Shown here: piece after piece, positions 26,441 to 34,161 of the stretch | Numbering within the stretch: position 1 is the stretch's first letter | Layout of the letters: every line of letters begins with the position of its first letter | Source: Leptospira congkakensis | GTDB lineage: Bacteria > Spirochaetota > Leptospiria > Leptospirales > Leptospiraceae | Reading direction: 5' to 3' | Length of the DNA stretch: 64,000 nucleotides | Assembly (NCBI RefSeq): GCF_004770265.1 | Contig: NZ_RQGQ01000009.1 | Location: forward strand, 124,001-188,000 | Notes under the pieces: generated by a model | The model's database searches: none | What the model was told of the DNA's origin: nothing | The model's input: the letters and a program-made list of their open reading frames with translations, nothing else | Position numbers and translations under genes: made by a program

Positions 26441-27427
26441 ATGCTCAAACAAATATTTACACCTTTTCTTCTCTCCCTTCTATTCGTATCGCTCGCAAAT
26501 TGTGGGCCATCGCAAGAAACCAAAGATTTGCAAGTGAAAGCAAAACAAATCATCGGTGCGTTACCGGCAAAAATGCCTGGTTCCGAAAATGATACAGAAG
26601 AACTAATTTCCCTTGGGAAAAAGCTCTATTTCGAGAAAAAGTTATCTCTAAATGAAACCCAATCCTGTAATTCCTGCCACAATGTGGAAGGTAAGGGCGC
26701 TGGTGTGGACAATCTATCCACTTCCCCTGGGGCTTTCGGTAAAAATGGAGATAGAAATTCTCCTACTGTCTTAAATGCAGGTTTTCACTTTGTTCAATTT
26801 TGGGATGGCCGTGCGGCAGACTTAAAAGCCCAAGCAAAAGGACCGATCCTCAATCCTGTGGAAATGGCGATGCCTTCAGAAAAAGAAGTTTTAAAACGAA
26901 TTAATGAAGATGCTGACTACCCAACCCTATTTGCAAAAGCATTTCCTGGTGATAAAACTCCAGTGACTTACGAAAACTTAGCAGGTGCGATCGCGGCATT
27001 CGAAAGAACACTTGTGACAACTTCTCGATTTGATGATTTTATCAATGGTGACTATAAAAGTATTTCTAAAGAAGAACAAGAGGGATTCAAAAGTTTTCTA
27101 GCAGCAGGATGTACATCTTGTCATTCTGGAAATTTACTTGGAGCAAATTCTTACAGAAAGATTGGTCAAGTAAATGAATACAAAACAGCTGACCTTGGAC
27201 TTTATAATGTAACTAAAAAGTCGGAAGATAAGTTTTTCTTCAAAGTACCAAGCCTTAGAAATATTACACTCACTGGACCATATTTTCATGACGGTCAAGT
27301 GAAAACATTAGATGAAGCTGTTCAAAAGATGGCTTTCCATCAATTAGGAATGGATCTTTCTGACGAAGAGACCAAAAAAATAGTTCTTTTCCTTGGCACT
27401 TTAGCAGATAAAACACGCGTTGATTAA
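26441..27427 (+). CDS. Di-haem cytochrome c peroxidase, lipoprotein form
   Basis: 328 residues. A lipoprotein signal peptide ends at SLANC (Cys21). Two c-type haem sites follow: CNSCH (76-80) and CTSCH (224-228), as in the CcpA/MauG family, with the peroxidase landmark KVPSLRNITLTGPYFHDG (axial-ligand region) near residue 275. It would reduce H2O2 to water in the periplasm with electrons from cytochrome c. The lipid anchor is a variation on the soluble periplasmic enzymes. A promoter (TATAAT, 26379) and a Per-box-like dyad lie upstream, consistent with peroxide control. It converges with a TetR gene across the hairpin at 27426-27453. Confidence 0.92.
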   Translation: MLKQIFTPFLLSLLFVSLANCGPSQETKDLQVKAKQIIGALPAKMPGSENDTEELISLGKKLYFEKKLSLNETQSCNSCHNVEGKGAGVDNLSTSPGAFGKNGDRNSPTVLNAGFHFVQFWDGRAADLKAQAKGPILNPVEMAMPSEKEVLKRINEDADYPTLFAKAFPGDKTPVTYENLAGAIAAFERTLVTTSRFDDFINGDYKSISKEEQEGFKSFLAAGCTSCHSGNLLGANSYRKIGQVNEYKTADLGLYNVTKKSEDKFFFKVPSLRNITLTGPYFHDGQVKTLDEAVQKMAFHQLGMDLSDEETKKIVLFLGTLADKTRVD

Positions 27428-27453
27428 TCAATACTGAATCATCAGTATTGATT
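27426..27453. terminator. Bidirectional hairpin between the peroxidase and tetR genes
   Basis: AATCAATACTGA (27426-27437), loop ATCA, TCAGTATTGATT (27442-27453): a perfect 12-bp stem with an ideal loop. The stop codons of both convergent genes lie in or beside it. There is no U-tract. Confidence 0.65.
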
Positions 27454-28083
27454 GGAATAAGCTTGGATCCCAGATACCATTTCTAAGGATCCAAGTAACC
27501 ATTTTTCCAAAGCACGGTGTCTAAGTGCAATTGGGATTGGTTTTAAATAGTCTTTAAAAGCCTTTGAACCTAATATCCGTATAACGGACACCATTTGACC
27601 AGAAACCACCCTCAAAACTGGGTTGAATTCCCCGCCACCAGTTTCTAATTGTAAGGCGTCAGCTAGTCTCACTTCATAATGTTCCCAAAGTAATAAATAT
27701 CTTTGTTCTAACTCAGGACTATCCATCCACGGATGAAAACCAGGCAAAGAATCCACTAGATCTTCGGGGTCGATCGATTGGATTAAATTCCAGAGGAATT
27801 GTTTGAATGCTTCGAATAGCGTTTCCCCTTTTTTTCTCCCGAGTAGGCTTTGAATGAGTTCATCGCAAAATAATATTTCATCCTGGAAGGCGAGATCTTC
27901 CTTGGATCGAAAGTAAGTAAAAAGTGTTTTTACGGAAATATCTGCATGGTCGGCAATTTCCGATACGGTGACAGCCGAGTATCCCTTTCTTTGAAATAGT
28001 TCCTTTGCCGCTTCCAAAACTGAAGTCTGAATGGTTTGCTTCTTTCGTTCCCTTAGAGGGATTCTCATTGTGATCATTTCCAT
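27442..28083 (-). CDS. TetR/AcrR-family transcriptional regulator
   Basis: 213 residues. The N-terminal helix-turn-helix is clear: RKKQTIQTSVLEAAKELFQRKGYSAVTVSEIADHADISVKTLFTYFRSKEDL. The C-terminal effector domain (from about residue 75) is helical and unassigned. Met6 (MRIPLRERKKQ, ATG at 28068) is an equally good start. It is divergent from pyrE, with the repeat cluster at 28181-28279 between them, and could act on that region; a role in regulating the convergent peroxidase is less likely. The ligand is unknown. Confidence 0.88.
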   Translation of the reverse strand: MEMITMRIPLRERKKQTIQTSVLEAAKELFQRKGYSAVTVSEIADHADISVKTLFTYFRSKEDLAFQDEILFCDELIQSLLGRKKGETLFEAFKQFLWNLIQSIDPEDLVDSLPGFHPWMDSPELEQRYLLLWEHYEVRLADALQLETGGGEFNPVLRVVSGQMVSVIRILGSKAFKDYLKPIPIALRHRALEKWLLGSLEMVSGIQAYSNQY

Positions 28084-28180
28084 AGAGGTTTTCCTTCTCC
28101 GTTTTGGTCCAAAATCAGTTCCCTTCGATCAAATTTAGATCAAATCGGGAATTTGGATGAAATTTTGAGAGAGAAATTAG

Positions 28181-28279
28181 GTAAGTCGCTTTATTTTGAA
28201 AGTGACTTACTTTATATAGTGGCTTTCTTTATAAACTCACTTACATTCGAAAGTGACTGTAAAAAGTAAGTCACTTACC
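28181..28279. repeat. Cluster of alternating GTAAGTCACTT-type repeats in the pyrE leader
   Basis: At least five copies of a 10-12 bp unit in alternating orientation lie within 100 bases: GTAAGTCGCTTT (28181-28192), AAAGTGACTTAC (28199-28210), ACTCACTTAC (about 28236-28245), GAAAGTGACTGT (28249-28260) and the near-perfect palindrome GTAAGTCACTTAC (28266-28278). The first two form a 12-bp hairpin with one G-U pair, and the fourth pairs with the fifth. They may be multiple operators or an attenuator-like RNA. GTAAGTCACTTTC also occurs at 22045. Confidence 0.7.
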
Positions 28280-28354
28280 TTTTTTAGTCAGTTATTTAAT
28301 CTCTTCAAGATAAAATTATACTTCCCGAGGCGGAATTGGAAAAATAATTGGAAT

Positions 28355-28912
28355 ATGTCCCAAAAGTATCGTGATCAACTCTTTGAGTGGATGAAATCGT
28401 ATGTATATCGCTTTTCAGAGACTCCTTTTCGACTCGCCAGCGGCCTAGAATCCCAACATTATTTAAATTGTAAGGAAATCACTCTCCATCCGGAAAGGTT
28501 GGCCATATTAGCTGAGTGTTTTGTAGAAGAAATCATTCCGAAACTGGATGTCGAATTCCAGGCAGTGGGGGGACTCACTCTTGGCGCAGATCCTTTGGCC
28601 TATTCAATTGCTTTAGCTTATCAGAAGAAAGGGAAACTCGTTTACCCTTTGGTGGTAAGGAAAGAAGCAAAAGGTCATGGGACTGGCCAACAAATTGAAG
28701 GGTTCTGGAAGGAAATAAAATCTTGTTTGGTCGTTGATGACGTAATTACTACAGGTGGATCTACTCTGAAGGCAGTCCAAGTTTTGAGAGAAGTTGGAAT
28801 TTCAGTGACGAAAGGTATCTGCATATTGAATCGGGAAGAGGGTGGTGCAGAAAACTTAGAAAACTCTGGAATTCAAATGGAGTCAATCTTTCGCAAAAGT
28901 GAGTTTTTTTAA
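28355..28912 (+). CDS. pyrE: Orotate phosphoribosyltransferase
   Basis: 185 residues. The PRPP-binding motif of the type I phosphoribosyltransferases is LVVDDVITTGGST (125-137), and the PyrE-specific PLVVRKEAKGHGTGQQIEG loop (about 98-116) is the flexible catalytic loop. FRLASGLESQHYLNCKEI near residue 25-42 is the substrate-binding strand. It converts orotate and PRPP to OMP in pyrimidine synthesis. An open frame extends upstream to a GTG at 28253, but this crosses the repeat cluster; ATG at 28355 matches the family N-terminus. The stop overlaps the ATG of the next membrane-protein gene (TAATG), so the two are coupled. The leader repeats suggest control. Confidence 0.92.
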   Translation: MSQKYRDQLFEWMKSYVYRFSETPFRLASGLESQHYLNCKEITLHPERLAILAECFVEEIIPKLDVEFQAVGGLTLGADPLAYSIALAYQKKGKLVYPLVVRKEAKGHGTGQQIEGFWKEIKSCLVVDDVITTGGSTLKAVQVLREVGISVTKGICILNREEGGAENLENSGIQMESIFRKSEFF

Positions 28913-29664
28913 TGAGTATACAAAAGACATTTCATTACGATGTAAATTTGTTTAGAAACAAATTATTAAGAAGAACGTGGGTGGTGATTGCCCTTTTCGT
29001 AATTTTTGTTTCATATAACAGTTTACAGGTGCCAAAAGAAGGAAGAGTTCAATTTTTTACTATTTTCCTTCCGATGTTGGCTTTGTTTTTTTGGTTTTTG
29101 AGGAAAAACTTTCTTAAACAAGTTGAAATCCTTTCCTCTGGAAGAATTGAGCTCGAAGGTGGATCGCTTAAACAATTCGACGCAAATGGAAATTGTGCGA
29201 CAATTCGAATTAAAGACCTAGAGTCGATTACCACCGATAAATTTCGTGGATATGATCGTGTAGTTTTGGAAACAACAGAAAAAATTCACCCTATTGTGAA
29301 TGTTGCATTACAGGAAGAACTTGTTTCTACTTTAGAAAAAGAGTCTGGTCTCAAACGAGTTGTTGATTTAACGGAAGATAGATTATGGAATCTAAAAACA
29401 CCGATATACTTTTTTCCTAGTTTGTTCGTACTCATTGGAATGTACATACCGGTTATTAAAGAGAAATTACCAATACTTTCACCAGAGTTTTTAGGTTTAT
29501 TTTTTAATATAAATTTAATCATTTATCTTCTTTATTTGCCAGAAAAACAAAATCATACAATTAGCCAGTTTTCATTGAAACGAAGAATGATTTTTATCAG
29601 CTTAGTAGTGTTTTTCTTCCAAGTATATATTCAGTTAGATAAATCGGGCTGGCTTAAAAGCTAA
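28912..29664 (+). CDS. Membrane protein of unknown function, coupled to pyrE
   Basis: 250 residues with about five hydrophobic helices in two blocks: two near the N-terminus (about 24-43 and 50-63) and three from about 160 to 245. The section between (about 66-155: VEILSSGRIELEGGSLKQFDANG and ATIRIKDLESITTDKFRGYDRVVLETTEKIHPIV) looks like a cytoplasmic beta domain, in the style of PH-like bacterial domains (YdbT/DUF304). This is a visual impression only. The start overlaps the stop of pyrE by one base, so translation is coupled, but no metabolic link is evident. Confidence 0.7.
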   Translation: MSIQKTFHYDVNLFRNKLLRRTWVVIALFVIFVSYNSLQVPKEGRVQFFTIFLPMLALFFWFLRKNFLKQVEILSSGRIELEGGSLKQFDANGNCATIRIKDLESITTDKFRGYDRVVLETTEKIHPIVNVALQEELVSTLEKESGLKRVVDLTEDRLWNLKTPIYFFPSLFVLIGMYIPVIKEKLPILSPEFLGLFFNINLIIYLLYLPEKQNHTISQFSLKRRMIFISLVVFFFQVYIQLDKSGWLKS

Positions 29665-29672
29665 TTTTAGAA

Positions 29673-30581
29673 TTAATTTTCTTGTTTTGAGCCAACGCCT
29701 TGCCTAAGCATATTTAATTTTGCTTGGGCATATCTTCTGAGTTCGATCATCTCTGTTGCATATCTTTTCAAAAGGTTGTCTTCTTCTAATCGGTTCTCCA
29801 TCAATTGGAGAGTGTCACGAACGTATTTGATGTCTTTTTCATCTTTCAGTTTTCCCGATTGGATTAATTTTTTAACAATATCAAACTCATATTTTCTAAA
29901 ATGAACCCGCAATAAAAATTCGGTAGAAAAGTTTTCTTTTGCCTTCACCCAGTTTTGATCAATTTTTTCTTTTGGACCTTGTTCTTTTAGTTGGTCTACG
30001 GCACGTTTAGTGGGGTCAAAATCTCTGGTCGAAGTTGTGTTTGCTAGTTCTTCTGCAGCGTTAATTTCATCTTTAAAAATTTCTTGAAGTTTGTTTCGGC
30101 GCCATTGGTCAGTGTATTCATAACTTTGAGCCGTAAGCATCCTTTGGAATTCTTCTAACATCACAGAGACGTTGATAGATCTACCTAGGGGAGTGTTGTT
30201 GAATTCTTTGATTTTAGGAAATAACTCTCTTGTGATTTGGAATGCAGATTTTCTTTTATAGTTACTCGCCTCGTAAAGTTTTTCCAGGTTATCTTCGGAG
30301 TGTTTTTTTAATTCGTTTAGAATGAATGGTTCTGCAAAAACGTAAGCATCTTCTCCATAAACAAATAAGTTCGGATCGGGAGCAACCACTGACACAATAA
30401 AAATATGATGGCTGTCTCTTAATGCTGTAAGTAATTTTCTTAAGTCTTCCTCTGTTCTCGACAGTTGAGAAGACCATATTCGTAAATGTGTATCTGATGT
30501 TGGGATTTTTTCTCTTGATTCGAGATTTTCTTTTCGAATCAAATCTGCGAGTTCCAAACAAACTTTGATACTTCCGGCCAT
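29673..30581 (-). CDS. Conserved hypothetical cytoplasmic protein
   Basis: 302 residues, almost wholly helical and highly charged, with no membrane segment or signal peptide. The first 100 residues (IKVCLELADLIRKENLESR, then HIFIVSVVAPDPNLFVYGEDAYVFAEPFIL) could be a small alpha/beta domain. The remainder contains long Lys/Glu-rich helices (SYEYTDQWRRNKLQEIFKDEINAAEE, LQLMENRLEEDNLLKRYATEMIELRR) likely to form coiled coils. I recognise no family. It is convergent with the pyrE-linked gene, eight bases apart, and lies downstream of the FtsX-type permease on the same strand with a 38-base gap, so it could be the last gene of that operon. Confidence 0.6.
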   Translation of the reverse strand: MAGSIKVCLELADLIRKENLESREKIPTSDTHLRIWSSQLSRTEEDLRKLLTALRDSHHIFIVSVVAPDPNLFVYGEDAYVFAEPFILNELKKHSEDNLEKLYEASNYKRKSAFQITRELFPKIKEFNNTPLGRSINVSVMLEEFQRMLTAQSYEYTDQWRRNKLQEIFKDEINAAEELANTTSTRDFDPTKRAVDQLKEQGPKEKIDQNWVKAKENFSTEFLLRVHFRKYEFDIVKKLIQSGKLKDEKDIKYVRDTLQLMENRLEEDNLLKRYATEMIELRRYAQAKLNMLRQGVGSKQEN

Positions 30582-30618
30582 GAATAGAAGTTACGAGTAG
30601 CGCTTTTTCGGTAAAGAA

Positions 30619-33078
30619 TTATTCATATTTTAGTTCTTTTGAAATTTTCATTCGTTTTAGAAAGTAGAATGGTAGAAGACAAATAAAAAATGTGATTAAG
30701 GGGATTAGAATCGGGAGTTTTACTACAAACTGTAGCGGATACTGGAAATCGAGAATCCATCCAAAGGCATTTCGATTGATTCCAAAAATGACTATAGGGG
30801 AGAGGATGAGGCTATTGAATATACCTGCAAAAAAACCTAAGGTAACCAGGAACAATGCTTGGGAATAAATCATCTGAAACATTTGAAACGAATCCATTCC
30901 AATTGCTTTGAGTCCTGCTAAAATTTTTGATTTCTCTTTTATAAAATATACCAGTGAGGTGGTTAAGGCAAGGATTGAAATGATAAGAGCTGAAACTTTT
31001 AATGTATCTAAGATTGAAAATACTTGGTTCATTCCCTCTAAATATAGTTTTTTAAGTTCAATAATATTTATATATTTTAATTCATTTTCCTTTGCTAATT
31101 TTTGAAGAATTGTTTTTGTTTCCTCGTGCGTTAGTTGGCTGCTTTTCGAAATTCGAATGGAATTAAGGAACTTTGAATTGAAGTTCTTTTGAAAAAAGGA
31201 ATAATCCATCATTATCGTTCCTCTTTCTGAGAAAAAATGTTCTTTTTGGTCTTGGATTCTTACTGAGACCTGAGAGTTTAAGTCTGTACTAATTTTTACG
31301 AAATCCCCCTTACAAATTTTCTCTAAAAAACAAAGGTTTTTTGAAACGATCAATTGGTTTTTGTCATAGTTGTTTTCAAAATTTAATACGTGTAAGGTGA
31401 AATACTTTCCGTTGACAATGAATTTGGAATCAACATAGAAAGGTTCTATAGACTGAAAGTTTTGGTTTACTTTCATGGATTCGAATAATGCAACCGGAAC
31501 ACCTGGGTCACCCGAATTTAATTTTTTTTCATTAATTAATGAATAGTCTGATTTGTTTTCTGCATCAACCCAGCGAACCAAAGAATGTTCGTAACTATCA
31601 GTTAAACTGGTTAACGTGAGAACAAGAGAAGTTGATAGCATGATGGTTGATGCCGTGAGGCCATATTTCCATGGTTCGGTTCCAATCTCTTTGATCCCAA
31701 TTTCAATACTTGGGGAAAAATGAAACTTAGAAAGAGTTTTGTCTAAAATACTAATTAAAAAAGGGATTATTAGAAAAATTAATAAAACAAAACCAATGAT
31801 GACAAACCCGACTCCAACCATCCCGGGAGCCATTTGTTTTGCAAATCGAATCAACCCAAAGATAATTCCAAAACTGATGAATAAAATTGCTATTAAGAAG
31901 TTTGTTCTTTTTGAAAGTCCTAAAAATGGTTTTTCTTTTTGAAGATCACGTTCTCGGATAAGATCAATGGGAAGTATCTGGATTGTTTTATAGGAATTGT
32001 AAATGGATGCCAATACGGAACCAAAAATCGAAATACTGAGTCCTGTAAAAATTATGGAGAGTGGAATGTCCCTATAGGATCGGATTTGATTGGAGTCAGT
32101 AATTGTGTTAACCGTTGTGATGAGGTTTGTGTTTGCAATGAAAATTCCGAATAGTGTTCCCACCACTCCACCCAAAAATCCGATGACAATGGCTTGTGTT
32201 AAAAATAATAAAAAATTGGTGATTTTGTTTGTGCCTATCGATAATAAAATTCCGAATTCATATTTTCTTTCGAGATAAATTCCGGTAAACATATTGGATA
32301 CCATAAAAAAAGAAATTAAAACAGAAACTAGAGATACAATTGTTAGGTTAATTTTTAAAGAACTTAATGCAATTCCTGCACGTTCGATCAAAGTTTCTTT
32401 TGATTCATAAGTCCAATCTTCTGAATGAATTGGCTGGATATTTTTGGGTAAATGATTGTTTTTGTCCTGAATCAACCATATTGAAGTTATGTGATGGTTG
32501 AGATTACAAATTGATTGTAATCTTGCAATGTCCATAACTAGGAAGATACCATCGGCGGGTAAGATATGAAAGTCTTCGTTTTTTATGATAATATCGTTGT
32601 CGCAGATAGATATAATTTCTTTGTTTTCTGCCAATAAGAGTTTGTCAGCAAGTGCCTGGCTGATCAGATACTTGGGAATTTTATCCTTTCTGTTTTGAGG
32701 TTGTAGTAAGGTTTGAGAAAGAAGAATATCTTTTCCGATAACGGGAAGACTAATGATTTGGCCATTGGGTAGAGTGAGAATCGCTTTAGTTTGTAACTCT
32801 GGTTCAAGTTTTAAATTTTCTGATATTTGCGAATCGAGTAATTTTAAAAAATCTTCAGAGGCTCCTTGGTTTTGGTTGTTGGTTACATAACGCCCTATAA
32901 AATTTTCGGAAGAGTAGCCGATCATTTGATCAATGACCGTTTGTTCGGCTCGCCAAGAATTGATTTGTGTGCTTACAAAAAGAGCAATTCCTAAACTAAT
33001 TCCAAGGATTGATAATCCAATTTTTGGGATATGATCCTTAAAATATCCAAAGATAAATCCGTAAAAAACGTTTTTCAT
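30619..33078 (-). CDS. ABC transporter permease with two FtsX domains
   Basis: 819 residues. One transmembrane helix at the N-terminus (about 15-35) is followed by a MacB-type periplasmic domain, then FtsX domain 1 (about 245-365, three helices with YLERKYEFGILLSIGTNK), a further pair of helices (about 400-455), a second periplasmic domain, and FtsX domain 2 (about 690-815, with KEKSKILAGLKAIGMDSFQMFQMIYSQ). This arrangement matches large LolC/E- or AttF-like permeases that extract substances from the inner membrane. Its start overlaps the stop of the ATPase gene by four bases (ATGA), so they form one transporter. The cargo is not evident; lipoproteins or lipids are the usual cargo of the fold. 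Confidence 0.85.
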   Translation of the reverse strand: MKNVFYGFIFGYFKDHIPKIGLSILGISLGIALFVSTQINSWRAEQTVIDQMIGYSSENFIGRYVTNNQNQGASEDFLKLLDSQISENLKLEPELQTKAILTLPNGQIISLPVIGKDILLSQTLLQPQNRKDKIPKYLISQALADKLLLAENKEIISICDNDIIIKNEDFHILPADGIFLVMDIARLQSICNLNHHITSIWLIQDKNNHLPKNIQPIHSEDWTYESKETLIERAGIALSSLKINLTIVSLVSVLISFFMVSNMFTGIYLERKYEFGILLSIGTNKITNFLLFLTQAIVIGFLGGVVGTLFGIFIANTNLITTVNTITDSNQIRSYRDIPLSIIFTGLSISIFGSVLASIYNSYKTIQILPIDLIRERDLQKEKPFLGLSKRTNFLIAILFISFGIIFGLIRFAKQMAPGMVGVGFVIIGFVLLIFLIIPFLISILDKTLSKFHFSPSIEIGIKEIGTEPWKYGLTASTIMLSTSLVLTLTSLTDSYEHSLVRWVDAENKSDYSLINEKKLNSGDPGVPVALFESMKVNQNFQSIEPFYVDSKFIVNGKYFTLHVLNFENNYDKNQLIVSKNLCFLEKICKGDFVKISTDLNSQVSVRIQDQKEHFFSERGTIMMDYSFFQKNFNSKFLNSIRISKSSQLTHEETKTILQKLAKENELKYINIIELKKLYLEGMNQVFSILDTLKVSALIISILALTTSLVYFIKEKSKILAGLKAIGMDSFQMFQMIYSQALFLVTLGFFAGIFNSLILSPIVIFGINRNAFGWILDFQYPLQFVVKLPILIPLITFFICLLPFYFLKRMKISKELKYE

Positions 33079-33779
33079 TTTGATTGAATTTTCCCATCCA
33101 ACAGATGAAGATTTATGTTACCAGATTGTCCAATTTGTTCGTTATGAGTCACAAGAAATACAGATATATCCAACTCTTTAACACAAGTTTCGAATAATTT
33201 CATAATCATTTCGGAAGAGGATGAATCCAAATTTCCAGTGGGTTCATCAGCAAAAACTAACTTTGGTTGGTGGACGATTGCCCTTGCGATGGACACTCTT
33301 TGTTTTTCCCCGCCAGACATTTCTTTAGGAGTAAATTCTTGCCTGTGACTTAGCCCAACTAACGAAAGGGTTTCTTTTGCTTTCTTTTTGGCAGCGGAAT
33401 TTGTGAGTCCAGAGAGATGAAGAGGCAAAGCTACATTATCAAGTGCTGATAAATAAGGAAATAAGTGAAAAAATTGAAAGACTATACCAATTGTTTTGCG
33501 TCTGTAATTTGTAAGTTCCTGTTCTGTTGTTTCGGACAACTGGTTTCCAAAAACTTCGATTTTACCTGAGTCTGCAGTTTCAATTGCAGACAGGATGTTG
33601 AGTAAAGTTGACTTCCCACTACCCGACGGACCCATAAGGGTAACTAGTTTTTTCTCAGCAATTTCAAGGGAGATATCTTTCAAAATAGGAAAAGTTAGTT
33701 CACCTTGCCTAAAGGTTTTATCTACATGTTCCATTTTTATGGCAATTTTCGTTGTTGATTCTTTTTTTTGTTCGTCCAT
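33075..33779 (-). CDS. LolD-like ABC transporter ATPase
   Basis: 234 residues from the ATG at 33779. Walker A GPSGSGKST (50-58), signature MSGGEKQR, Walker B LVFADEPTGNLDS and the H-loop FLVTHNEQ are all intact. The PTGNLD and FFHLFPYLSALDNV features are those of the LolD/MacB/FtsE branch. It powers the adjacent two-FtsX permease, with which it overlaps by four bases. The frame is open for 73 more codons to an ATG at 33998, but those residues are atypical, and GGGAAG nine bases before 33779 is a good Shine-Dalgarno; the upstream region is better read as a small secreted-protein gene on the other strand. Confidence 0.9.
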   Translation of the reverse strand: MDEQKKESTTKIAIKMEHVDKTFRQGELTFPILKDISLEIAEKKLVTLMGPSGSGKSTLLNILSAIETADSGKIEVFGNQLSETTEQELTNYRRKTIGIVFQFFHLFPYLSALDNVALPLHLSGLTNSAAKKKAKETLSLVGLSHRQEFTPKEMSGGEKQRVSIARAIVHQPKLVFADEPTGNLDSSSSEMIMKLFETCVKELDISVFLVTHNEQIGQSGNINLHLLDGKIQSK

Positions 33780-33837
33780 TAAAAATAACTTCCCATTTAT
33801 AAGACCATAGGGATTATCAAGATAGAGGTCAAACTGA

Positions 33838-34122
33838 TTGGTAGCACGTATATTTTTCATTCTGCTAATATCAGTTTCGATTATCGGGAAGTCACAACCT
33901 TGGGTTTCTGTTGTGGAGTTTGCGGAGTCTGGTGAAAATTTTTCCAATGAAAAAAATTCGGAAGAATCTCCTGGGGAAGAAGAAAGTTTCCTGCACATTT
34001 CGTCCCTACCTGTTTACATTTCTGTTAGTTTTTCCTTTATTTCCCTAATTTCTACACATCGCTCTCCTAGTTATATTTCTTTCAAATTTCCTGACCGCCG
34101 TGGTCCACCCAGTTTCACATAA
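33838..34122 (+). CDS. Possible small secreted protein (TTG start)
   Basis: 94 codons beginning TTG at 33838, with AGAGG nine bases upstream. The first 20 residues (ARIFFILLISVSIIGKSQP) look like a Sec signal peptide. The mature part has an acidic Ser/Glu stretch (SGENFSNEKNSEESPGEEES) and an Arg/Pro-rich end (FPDRRGPPSF) resembling the tails of small secreted leptospiral proteins. It lies 39 bases before the hyf-like operon on the same strand. It is one of two readings of this segment, the other being an N-terminal extension of the ABC ATPase on the opposite strand. Function unknown. Confidence 0.45.
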   Translation: MVARIFFILLISVSIIGKSQPWVSVVEFAESGENFSNEKNSEESPGEEESFLHISSLPVYISVSFSFISLISTHRSPSYISFKFPDRRGPPSFT

Positions 34123-34161
34123 CATTATTTTTTCTCTAAAAATTTAGTTTTTGAGGTAGTT

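Noticed and set aside
28253..28354. Upstream GTG start for pyrE
   Set aside because: It would translate the repeat cluster and add 34 residues not found in PyrE proteins.
33780..33998. N-terminal extension of the LolD-like ATPase to the ATG at 33998
   Set aside because: The 73 extra residues do not resemble the ABC fold, whereas 33779 has a proper Shine-Dalgarno.
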